From assembly GCA_019695455.1 (NCBI GenBank), contig JAEUAC010000436.1, forward strand, positions 1 to 7,445: a DNA stretch of 7,445 nucleotides. Direction: 5' to 3'. This document shows positions 1 through 5,781 of this stretch, piece by piece (positions within the stretch are counted from its first letter, which is position 1; each line of letters starts with the position of its first letter). Below the pieces are notes generated by a model that saw nothing but the letters and a program-made list of their open reading frames with translations, was not told the origin of the DNA and ran no database searches. Source of the stretch: Methylorubrum extorquens (GTDB taxonomy: Bacteria > Pseudomonadota > Alphaproteobacteria > Rhizobiales > Beijerinckiaceae). Position numbers and translations under genes: made by a program.

Positions 1-554
1 ATGCCGGCGCAGCCCATCACGATCGCGCCCGCCCCGTCGAGGTCGCGCAGGTCGGTCCCGATCGCGACCATGCGGGCGAGGGTGCCGTCGCCGGAGGCCG
101 TCTCGGCGACCGACATCTCGAGCGCCCGCTCGCCCGCGAGCCGGTCCGTCAGGCCCATCTGCCGGAGATAGCGGACGTGGCGCGGGATGGAGCGCGACTT
201 GATGGCGATGACGCCGAAGCGCTCCGCCCGCGACAGCGCCGTCAGGACGCCGCTTTCCGCGATGCCGAAGACCGGCCGCGTCGTCGCCTCGCGGCAGACG
301 TGGAGGCCGGGATCGGAATAGCAGGCGATGACGAAGGCCGCGGCCTCGCCATCGCCCTCGACCAGCCGGCGGAGCGGGATCGCGACGCCGTCCACGTCCG
401 CCTGGCTCTCGATGCCGAACGGCCCCTCGGCGAGCGTCCGGCACTGGATGCGCGGACCCTCCGCGAAGCGGAGGCTCTCCAGCGCCTCGTCGAGGCCGCG
501 CGTGACGGCCTCGTTGGAGTTCGGGTTGACGACCAGGATCTGCGGACGGGCCAT
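1..554 (-). CDS. Asp/Glu/hydantoin racemase family protein, C-terminus cut by window edge
   Basis: The frame opens at ATG (554-552) and stays open to the left edge, giving 184 codons of a protein that is usually about 240 residues. It begins MARPQILVVNPNSN, the typical first strand and Asn-rich loop of the Asp/Glu/hydantoin racemase fold. The two cysteines expected of cofactor-independent racemases are both present: C78 in ACYSDPG and C182 in the MGCAG motif at the very edge. In HyuE-type hydantoin racemases such a pair acts as acid and base on either face of the C5 proton. The first Cys motif reads CYSDPG rather than the CFDDTG I recall for classical HyuE, so this is probably a sister subgroup. 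Allantoin racemase or another family member is possible. There is no strong Shine-Dalgarno sequence before the start. The gene is divergent from a hydantoinase gene, which favours a hydantoin-like substrate. Family assignment is firm; substrate is inferred. Confidence 0.88.
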   Translation of the reverse strand, partial: MARPQILVVNPNSNEAVTRGLDEALESLRFAEGPRIQCRTLAEGPFGIESQADVDGVAIPLRRLVEGDGEAAAFVIACYSDPGLHVCREATTRPVFGIAESGVLTALSRAERFGVIAIKSRSIPRHVRYLRQMGLTDRLAGERALEMSVAETASGDGTLARMVAIGTDLRDLDGAGAIVMGCAG

Positions 555-622
555 ACCCGCTTCATCGGACGGCGCGGCGGCCCTGTCCAGCGTCGGCACC
601 GCCCGATCCGGGCTGGAGACCC

Positions 623-730
623 ACCCCCGCTCATCCCGGCGAAGGCCGGGATCCACCGCCGGGCCTCACGCCTCGTCCGGGGAACGGACCTCCGCCCCTG
701 GGCACCGGCCTTCGCCGGTGTGAGCGGGGT
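623..730. repeat. REP/MITE-like palindromic element with inverted ends
   Basis: A roughly 108-bp unit has imperfect inverted ends of about 32 bases (623-655 and 699-730). Each end is itself a hairpin. The left one pairs ATCCCGGC (633-640) with GCCGGGAT (645-652) around the loop GAAG. The right one pairs CACCGGC (703-709) with GCCGGTG (714-720) around CTTC. The two arms differ at paired positions in a compensatory way, so both hairpins stay perfect. The core resembles the widespread proteobacterial REP-type sequence with a CCCGGC..GAAG..GCCGGG stem. It contains no gene. Such elements are known to be mobilised in trans by REP-associated transposases and to act as mRNA-stability or termination structures; either role here is inference. 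Confidence 0.8.
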
Positions 731-740
731 GAGGGCTCCA

Positions 741-815
741 ACCCCCGCTCATCCCGGCGCAGGCCGGGATCCACCGCCGGGCCTCGCGCCTCGCCCGGGA
801 AACGGATCTCCGCCC
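741..815. repeat. Second, half-length copy of the palindromic element
   Basis: These 75 bases align without gaps to 623-697 at an offset of 118, with five mismatches by eye. The hairpin ATCCCGGC (751-758) with GCCGGGAT (763-770) is intact, with loop GCAG instead of GAAG. The similarity stops after the shared TCCGCCC (809-815). The inverted right end present in the first copy is missing, so this copy is truncated or is a solo half-unit in direct orientation. Confidence 0.78.
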
Positions 816-872
816 GCGGGGCCGGGGGCTTGACGGTCCGCGACCCGTTCGGCAACCGCATCGTCTCGGAAC

Positions 873-879
873 GGGAGAG
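873..879 (+). promoter_or_regulatory. Ribosome binding site of the hydantoinase gene
   Basis: GGGAGAG lies six bases before a GTG codon at 886. It decides the unusual GTG start: no in-frame ATG lies nearby upstream, and the homologous N-terminus (YDLVIRGGTV) begins only a few codons later. Confidence 0.6.
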
Positions 880-885
880 TGCCGC

Positions 886-2352
886 GTGACCCAGAGCCCC
901 TACGACCTCGTCATCCGAGGCGGGACGGTCGCGACCGCCTGCGACGTGTTCCGGGCCGACGTCGGGGTCCGCGATGGACGGATCGCGGCGATCGGCGGCG
1001 GGCTGCCGGCGGGCACGCGCGAGATCGATGCGAGCGGCCGGCTCGTCCTGCCCGGCGGGGTCGACGCGCATGCCCATATCGAGCAGCTCTCGGCCGCCGG
1101 CATCATGAACGCCGACACCTGGGAAAGCGCGACCGGCTCGGCCGCGCTCGGTGGCACCACCAGCGTCATCGCCTTCGCGGCCCAGCATGTCGGCGCCGAC
1201 ATGGCGACCGTCGTGTCCGACTACGCGGCCCTCGCGGAGCGCGGCGCCCTGATCGACTACGCGTTCCACCTCATCGTCTCGGACCCGACGGAGAAGTGCC
1301 TCGGGACCGACGTGCCGGAGGCGCTGCGGAACGGGCACGGCTCCGTGAAGGCCTTCATGACCTACGACCGCCTCCGGCTCGGCGACGAGGACATGCTGGA
1401 CCTGATGCTGGCCGCCAAGGAGGGGGGCGGCCTCGTCTGCGTGCACGCCGAGAACCACGGCATGATCGCCTGGATGGGGAAGCGCCTTGTCGAGCGCGGC
1501 CACGTCGCGCCGCGCTTCCATGCCATCAGCCACCCGCGCGCCTCGGAGGCGGAGGCGTTCGACCGCCTCGTCGCGCTGGCCAGCCTCGTCGACCAGCCGG
1601 TCATGATCTTCCACGTCTCGACCCGCGAGGGCGTCGAGGCCGTGCGGCGCGCCCGCGGGCAGGGCCACAAGGTCTTCGCCGAGACCTGTCCTCAATACCT
1701 GTTCCTCACGGCCGAGGACCTCGACAAGCCCGGCATCGAGGGCGCGAAGTGGATGTGCTCGCCGCCGCCGCGCGCGCGCGACGACCAGGAGGCGCTGTGG
1801 CAGGGCCTCGCGCTCGGCGACCTGCAGGTGGTCTCGTCGGACCACGCGCCCTACGCCTTCGACGAGACGGGCAAGCTCAGCGCCGGCCCGCAGCCGACCT
1901 TCAAGCAGGTGGCGAACGGCCTGCCGGGCCTGCAATGGCGCATGCCGCTCCTGTTCGACGCGATGGTCTCGGGCGGCCGCCTCGGGCTCAGCAAGTTCGT
2001 CGAGCTGACGGCGACCGCGCCCGCGCGGATCTACAACCTGCCAGGCAAGGGCTCCGTCGCCGTCGGGGCGGACGCGGATCTCTGCGTCTGGGATCCGGAG
2101 CGGCGCGTGACGCTCGCGGACGCGATGGTGCACGACCGGACGGGCTACACGCCCTATGCCGGCCGGACCCTGCGCGGCTGGCCCGTGACGGTGGTGCGCC
2201 GGGGCGACGTGATCGTCGAGGAGGGGGCGCTCGCGGCCCGTCCGGGCTCGGGCCGCTTCCTGCCGCGCGACGGCGGGGACGCCGCCCGCCCGACCGGCCG
2301 CCTCGCGCCCGAGACCGACCCGGCCCGGAACGGCGGCGCCCGCCTCTGGTGA
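886..2352 (+). CDS. hydA: D-hydantoinase / dihydropyrimidinase
   Basis: This 488-residue, complete cyclic-amidohydrolase enzyme hydrolyses the ring amide of dihydropyrimidines or 5-substituted hydantoins, giving N-carbamoyl amino acids in the cytoplasm. It opens with the small beta-sandwich strand YDLVIRGGTV (6-15), followed by the TIM-barrel metal site. H62 and H64 (DAHAH) are present, as is the lysine expected to be carboxylated to bridge two metals, K155 (SVKAFMTYD, with Y160 nearby). H187 (VHAEN), H243 (FHVST) and D319 (SSDHAPY) complete the set. ETCPQYL (266-272) is also a family hallmark. Length is slightly above the usual 460-485. The segment after the first histidines reads HIEQLSAAG rather than the HTHxxMPFGG-like form of classical D-hydantoinases, suggesting a divergent substrate pocket. 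The start is a GTG with a good ribosome binding site. It is divergent from the racemase and convergent with an ABC importer operon, which together suggest a hydantoin or related ureide as substrate. Dihydropyrimidine use cannot be excluded. Confidence 0.9.
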   Translation: MTQSPYDLVIRGGTVATACDVFRADVGVRDGRIAAIGGGLPAGTREIDASGRLVLPGGVDAHAHIEQLSAAGIMNADTWESATGSAALGGTTSVIAFAAQHVGADMATVVSDYAALAERGALIDYAFHLIVSDPTEKCLGTDVPEALRNGHGSVKAFMTYDRLRLGDEDMLDLMLAAKEGGGLVCVHAENHGMIAWMGKRLVERGHVAPRFHAISHPRASEAEAFDRLVALASLVDQPVMIFHVSTREGVEAVRRARGQGHKVFAETCPQYLFLTAEDLDKPGIEGAKWMCSPPPRARDDQEALWQGLALGDLQVVSSDHAPYAFDETGKLSAGPQPTFKQVANGLPGLQWRMPLLFDAMVSGGRLGLSKFVELTATAPARIYNLPGKGSVAVGADADLCVWDPERRVTLADAMVHDRTGYTPYAGRTLRGWPVTVVRRGDVIVEEGALAARPGSGRFLPRDGGDAARPTGRLAPETDPARNGGARLW

Positions 2353-2356
2353 GAGG

Positions 2357-2422
2357 GCTCGGGAGAGCCGAGCGCCACCCCCGGCTCCTGCCGACGACGG
2401 CCGGGCCGCGGGCTCGCCCGGC
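2357..2422. terminator. Candidate hairpins between convergent genes
   Basis: The 82-bp gap between the hydantoinase stop (2352) and the ATPase stop (2435) contains two perfect inverted repeats. GCTCGG/CCGAGC (2357-2362 with 2368-2373) has a 5-base loop, and GCCGGGC/GCCCGGC (2400-2406 with 2416-2422) has a 9-base loop. Neither is followed by a T-run on either strand, so these are not classical intrinsic terminators. Their placement between convergent genes makes a transcription-end or 3'-protection role plausible. Confidence 0.35.
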
Positions 2423-2434
2423 GGATCTACGGCC

Positions 2435-3214
2435 CTAGCGCGTCGTCTGGATGAAGCGGCGGAACCGGTCGGTCGGCGGGGCGGCGAACATGGCCGCCGG
2501 CTCGCCCTCGGCGTCGATGCGGCCGCCGTCGAGGAAGACCACGCGCGAGGAGACGTCGCGCGCGAAGCCCATCTCGTGCGTGACGACCAGCATGGTGCGG
2601 CCCTCGTCCGCCAGCGCCCGCATGACGCGGAGCACCTCGCCCACGAGTTCGGGATCGAGCGCCGAGGTCGGCTCGTCGAAGAGCAGCACCTTCGGCTGCA
2701 TGGCGAGCGCGCGCGCGATGGCGGCGCGCTGCTGCTGCCCGCCGGAGAGGTGGGCCGGGTAGTGGTCGCGCTTGTCGGCGATGCCGACCTTGGCGAGCAG
2801 CGCCTCGGCCTCGTCGCGGCACTCGGCCCTGCCGCGGCGCTGGACATGGATCGGCGCTTCCATGACGTTCTGGAGCACCGTCATGTGGCTCCAGAGATTG
2901 AAGCTCTGGAACACCATGGCGACGCGGCTCCGCAGCCGCTCGACCTGGCGCCGGTCCGCCGGCTGCACGCCCTTCCGCGTCGGGCGCAGCCCGATCGCCT
3001 CGCCGTCGATGACGATCTGGCCCTCGTCCGGCGTCTCGAGGAGGTTGAGGCAGCGCAGCAGCGTCGACTTGCCCGACCCGGAGGAGCCGAGGATCGAGAT
3101 CACGTCGCCCGTCCGCGCCTCGAGCGAGACGTCCTTCAGCACCTCGAGCGAGCCGAAGCGCTTGCGGATGCCGAGGGCGCGCACGATGGGCAGCGGGGAT
3201 GTCGGGTCAGGCAT
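2435..3214 (-). CDS. Polar amino-acid ABC transporter ATPase (HisP/NocP type)
   Basis: This 259-residue ATPase drives a polar amino-acid-type ABC importer from the cytoplasmic face. The motifs are all intact: Walker A GSSGSGKST (43-51), Q-loop Q103 in VFQSFNLW, signature LSGGQ (156-160), Walker B VLLFDEP (176-182) followed by TSALD, and H-loop H213 in VVTHEMG. The FNLWSHMTVLQNV stretch is characteristic of the HisP/GlnQ/OccP group. Length is usual for the family. A GGAGG ribosome binding site (3221-3225) lies six bases before the ATG. The start overlaps the end of the upstream permease gene by eight bases, so translation is probably coupled. It is the last gene of the transporter operon. Family is certain; substrate must come from the binding protein. 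Confidence 0.95.
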   Translation of the reverse strand: MPDPTSPLPIVRALGIRKRFGSLEVLKDVSLEARTGDVISILGSSGSGKSTLLRCLNLLETPDEGQIVIDGEAIGLRPTRKGVQPADRRQVERLRSRVAMVFQSFNLWSHMTVLQNVMEAPIHVQRRGRAECRDEAEALLAKVGIADKRDHYPAHLSGGQQQRAAIARALAMQPKVLLFDEPTSALDPELVGEVLRVMRALADEGRTMLVVTHEMGFARDVSSRVVFLDGGRIDAEGEPAAMFAAPPTDRFRRFIQTTR

Positions 3215-3932
3215 GGGCGGCCTCCGCGCTCGCGGGTTCGCGCGGGGCGGCGCGGAGGTGGGGCGAGAGCCGGTATTCGAGCAGCACCACGAGGCGCGTC
3301 ACCACGATGTTCAGGAGGAGGTAGATCGCGCCCGCGCAGACGAAGATCTCGATCGCCCGGAAGGTCTGGCTGATCAGCTTCTGGGCCAGGAACGTGACCT
3401 CCATCAGCGTGATGACGGAGGCGAGCGAGGTCGCCTTCACCATGGAGACGATCTCGTTGGAATAGGCGGGCAGGCCCTGCCGGAGCGCGATGGGCGCGAC
3501 GATGCGGCGGAAGCGGGTGACCGGCCCCATGCCGCAGGCGCGCGCCGCCTCGACCTGCCCGTGCGGGACGGACAGGACCGCGCCGCGCACGATCTCGCTC
3601 GCATAGGCGGCCGTGTTGAGGGCGAGCGCGAGGAGCGCGCACCAGTAGGCGTCGCGGAAGAACCACCAGATCCCCCACTCCTGCAGGACGGGGCGGAACT
3701 GGCCGAGCCCGTAATAGATCAGGAAGATCTGGACGAGCAGCGGCGTGCCGCGGAACACGAACACGAAGGCCTGGGCAGGCGCGGAGAGCAGCAGGCTGCC
3801 CGACAGTCGCATGGCGGCGAGCGCGAGCGCGAGCAGCCCCCCGCAGGCGACGGCCGAGCCCGCGAGCTTCAGGGTGAGCGGCAGCCCGCCGAGCAGCGTG
3901 ACGAAGGTCTCGCCCATGAAGACGGGATCCAT
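3207..3932 (-). CDS. Polar amino-acid ABC transporter permease (HisM/NocM type)
   Basis: This 241-residue inner-membrane permease forms half of the transport channel. It starts MDPVFMGETF with an immediate hydrophobic helix. It has several further membrane segments, the family motif FRGTPLLVQ (60-68), and the cytoplasmic EAA loop (EAARACGMG from 128, then RRIVAP), which docks on the ATPase. The ATG at 3932 is chosen because it overlaps the TGA of the previous permease (TGATG), with a GAGAGG-like ribosome binding site just upstream. The same frame continues open far upstream, but that extension is antisense-style noise across the other permease gene and is Arg/Pro-rich. The C-terminus after about residue 222 is a short polar tail. 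Confidence 0.93.
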   Translation of the reverse strand: MDPVFMGETFVTLLGGLPLTLKLAGSAVACGGLLALALAAMRLSGSLLLSAPAQAFVFVFRGTPLLVQIFLIYYGLGQFRPVLQEWGIWWFFRDAYWCALLALALNTAAYASEIVRGAVLSVPHGQVEAARACGMGPVTRFRRIVAPIALRQGLPAYSNEIVSMVKATSLASVITLMEVTFLAQKLISQTFRAIEIFVCAGAIYLLLNIVVTRLVVLLEYRLSPHLRAAPREPASAEAAHA

Positions 3933-4642
3933 CAGGCCCGCCTCTCGCCGCGCAGCGTCCGCGCCTCGAGGCGGCCGAACCCCCAGGTCGAGACCGTGGT
4001 GATGCAGAGATAGAGGATGGCGGCCGTGATGTAGAAGGGGAAGGGCTCGCGCGTGGAGCCCGCGCCGATCTGCGACTGGCGCAGCAGCTCGACCAGCCCG
4101 GTGACCGAGACGAGCGCCGATTCCTTGAGGACGAGCTGCCACACGTTGCCGAGCCCGGGCACCGCGTAGCGCAGCACCTGCGGGGCGACGATGCGCCGGA
4201 ACAGGAGCAGGCGGCCCATGCCGACGGAGCGGCCGGCCTCGATCTGCCCGCGCGGCACGGCTCCGAACGCGCCCCGGTACACCTCGGCCTGGTAGGCGCC
4301 CGAGATCACGCCGATGGCGATCGTGCCGGTCGCGAGCGCCGGCATGCCGATGAAGCCCTGCGCGCCGAAGGCCTGGCCGATGGCGCTGAGCGCGACCGAG
4401 CCGCCGAAGTAGAAGAGGTAGATGATGAGCAGGTCCGGGATGCCGCGCAGCAGCGTCGTGTAGCCGTCGGCCAGGAGGCGGACGGGGAGGGGACCCGCGA
4501 TCCGCGCCCAGGCCGCGAGCGTGCCGAACACCGCGCCGGCCGAGAAGCCGAGGACCGCGAGCAACAGCGTCGTCCCCGCCGCCGCGACCATGGCGCCGCC
4601 CCACCCGCCGGGACCGAAGCCCATGAGCGCGAGCGAATTCAT
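3932..4642 (-). CDS. Polar amino-acid ABC transporter permease (HisQ/NocQ type)
   Basis: This 236-residue inner-membrane permease partners the next gene's product to form the HisQM-like heterodimer. After a short Gly-rich N-terminus it has a first helix at about 19-45. The motif LLRGIPDLLIIY (64-75) matches the family RG(T/I)P(x)L pattern. The cytoplasmic coupling loop has EAG at 135-137 in place of EAA (GQIEAGRSVGMG, then RRIVAPQ). The ATG at 4642 lacks a clear Shine-Dalgarno sequence. An in-frame ATG at 4624 is an alternative start that would remove six residues, also without a good site. It follows the binding-protein gene after a 115-bp gap and overlaps the next permease gene by one base. 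Confidence 0.92.
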   Translation of the reverse strand: MNSLALMGFGPGGWGGAMVAAAGTTLLLAVLGFSAGAVFGTLAAWARIAGPLPVRLLADGYTTLLRGIPDLLIIYLFYFGGSVALSAIGQAFGAQGFIGMPALATGTIAIGVISGAYQAEVYRGAFGAVPRGQIEAGRSVGMGRLLLFRRIVAPQVLRYAVPGLGNVWQLVLKESALVSVTGLVELLRQSQIGAGSTREPFPFYITAAILYLCITTVSTWGFGRLEARTLRGERRA

Positions 4643-4674
4643 GCGGATGCGGCCGGGCGCGGCGAGGCACCCCT

Positions 4675-4728
4675 CGTCCCATCCCCGCCGGCGCGAGAGC
4701 GACCGTCTCCCGCCGGGGGTGAGGGACG
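4675..4728 (-). promoter_or_regulatory. Imperfect stem-loop between binding-protein and permease genes
   Basis: Within the 115-bp gap, CGTCCC (4675-4680) can pair with GGGACG (4723-4728), CCCC (4683-4686) with GGGG (4716-4719), and CGGCG (4689-4693) with CGCCG (4711-4715). This gives about 15 pairs interrupted by small internal loops. A smaller perfect hairpin, CGAGG/CCTCG (4734-4738 with 4743-4747), lies nearer the binding-protein stop codon. In the classical his transport operon a REP hairpin sits at exactly this place (hisJ-hisQ) and keeps binding-protein mRNA in excess. The same function here is inferred from position. Confidence 0.4.
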
Positions 4729-4757
4729 CGCCTCGAGGATCGCCTCGGCCAAGGCCC

Positions 4758-5609
4758 TCAGCCCTGGGGCGTCGTGTCGACCTTGAACCACTTGAGGGCG
4801 AGCGTCTTCAGCGTGCCGTCGGCCAGCATGGCGTTGATGGCGGCCGTGAACTTGTCGCGCAGCTCCGGGTCGCCCTTGCGCACGCCCACGCCCACGCCCC
4901 CGCCGAAGACGCCGCCCACGAATTTCGGCCCGACGAGGCCGTAGCCCTTGAAGTCCGGCTTCTCGAAGGTCGCCCGCTCGGAGGCGTTGGAGGCGAAGAT
5001 GCCGTCGATGCGGCCGGCCAGGAGGTCCAGGTCGTGCTGCTCGGTCGTCTTGTATTCGCGGATCTCGGCCGCGCCCTTCAGGTAGCGCTCGGCGAAGTTC
5101 GCGTGGATGGTCGAGACCTGGACGCCGATGGTCTTGCCCTTGAGCGCGGTTCGGAGCCGCTCGATGACGGCCTTGGATTCGGGCGTCTCGGTCGAGAGGT
5201 CGATGCGGACGTCGCCGTCCGGCAGCTTGCCGAGGGGACCCGCGAGCTCGGCGCCGAGGCCGTTCGATTCGCGCGTGTAGTTGCGCGAGAAGTCGATCAC
5301 CTCGCGGCGCTTGTCGGTGATGTTCATGCCCGCCATGATGGCGTCGTACTTGCCGGCCTGCAGCGCCGGGATGATGCCGTCCCAATCCTGGGCGATCACC
5401 TCGCATTTCGCGTCCATGCGCTTGCAGAGCTCGGCCGCGAGGTCGACCTCGAACCCCTGCAGCTTCCCGTCCGGCCCCATGAAGTTGTAGGGCGCGTAGG
5501 CGCCTTCGGTCGCGATGCGGATGGTCTTCCAGCTCTTGTCCTGGGCCAGTGCGCCGCCGGCCGCGAGCACGGCCGCGAGGGCCAATCCGATGGTCTTTGC
5601 GAAACGCAT
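4758..5609 (-). CDS. Periplasmic polar amino-acid/opine-type binding protein
   Basis: This 283-residue solute-binding protein delivers ligand to the permease pair encoded downstream. The signal peptide is MRFAKTIGLALAAVLAAGGALA, with a likely cut after ALA at residue 22. Family hallmarks follow: EGAYAPYNF (35-43), GFEVDL (52-57), DWDGIIPAL (75-83) and the MNITDKR stretch, whose R101 corresponds to the carboxylate-binding Arg77 of HisJ/LAO. The region GVQVSTIHANF and the C-terminal VGPKFVGGVFGGGVGVGVRKGD resemble the nopaline/octopine-binding proteins as I recall them, including their extra segment around 120-155. In the motif GRIDGIFASNAS the Asp that binds the ligand alpha-amino group in HisJ is replaced by S207. 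This suggests a ligand with a blocked or absent alpha-amino group. GGGAGA (5615-5620) is a good ribosome binding site, five bases from the ATG. Family is certain; ligand is open. Confidence 0.94.
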   Translation of the reverse strand: MRFAKTIGLALAAVLAAGGALAQDKSWKTIRIATEGAYAPYNFMGPDGKLQGFEVDLAAELCKRMDAKCEVIAQDWDGIIPALQAGKYDAIMAGMNITDKRREVIDFSRNYTRESNGLGAELAGPLGKLPDGDVRIDLSTETPESKAVIERLRTALKGKTIGVQVSTIHANFAERYLKGAAEIREYKTTEQHDLDLLAGRIDGIFASNASERATFEKPDFKGYGLVGPKFVGGVFGGGVGVGVRKGDPELRDKFTAAINAMLADGTLKTLALKWFKVDTTPQG

Positions 5610-5643
5610 GATGCTCTCCCTGGCGGCCGAGGCCGGCGTCGTC

Positions 5644-5673
5644 AGCTAACCTGCAAGGACGGTGCCCGATCAA
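5644..5673 (-). promoter_or_regulatory. Candidate sigma70-type promoter of the transporter operon
   Basis: Reading the minus strand, TTGATC (5673-5668) is followed after 18 bases by TTAGCT (5649-5644), about 35 bases before the binding-protein start codon. The -35 box is close to consensus and the -10 box is weak. It lies in a locally less GC-rich patch of the purD-transporter gap, which supports a separate promoter for the operon. No operator repeat is clear. Confidence 0.35.
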
Positions 5674-5781
5674 GAGCTTTCCGCGACCGCATGCGCAGAC
5701 AGAGAGGCGCGCACAGCCCCGTCCGAGGTCGCGGACCCGGTCGCGAGGCGACGCGCGACGTGACGGTCGGGCGCCGGCCCG

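Larger units (their letters stand above)
555..885. other. Divergent intergenic region (331 bp) with repeats
   Basis: This non-coding gap lies between the start codons of the leftward racemase gene and the rightward hydantoinase gene, so it must carry both promoters. Its central 623-815 stretch is taken up by palindromic repeats described separately. The only clear signal near the right end is the hydantoinase ribosome binding site. I could not find a convincing sigma70-type promoter pair for either gene. Open frames crossing this gap are GC-driven and show no recognisable protein. Confidence 0.7.

Noticed and set aside
623..815. Repeats at 623-815 considered as a CRISPR array
   Set aside because: There are only two direct copies of unequal extent with internal inverted symmetry and no regular spacers; they fit REP/MITE-type elements.
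830..858. TTGACG (830-835) as the -35 box of a hydantoinase promoter
   Set aside because: At 17-18 bases spacing the following hexamers (CAACCG or AACCGC) do not resemble a -10 box, so the match may be chance.
631..2847. A 738-codon open frame on the minus strand running antisense across the hydantoinase gene
   Set aside because: It is very rich in Arg/Ala/Gly/Pro, has no recognisable domain, and covers a gene with intact catalytic motifs on the other strand. Extreme GC content explains the lack of stops.
3933..4682. Upstream extension of the second permease reading frame to an ATG at 4682
   Set aside because: The extension is Arg/Pro-rich noise over the first permease gene. The family N-terminus, ribosome binding site and TGATG overlap all point to the ATG at 3932.
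5721..5759. Short inverted repeats GTCCG/CGGAC and GTCGCG/CGCGAC downstream of purD, considered as a terminator or operator
   Set aside because: Stems are only 5-6 bp, there is no T-run, and such palindromes are common by chance at this GC content.
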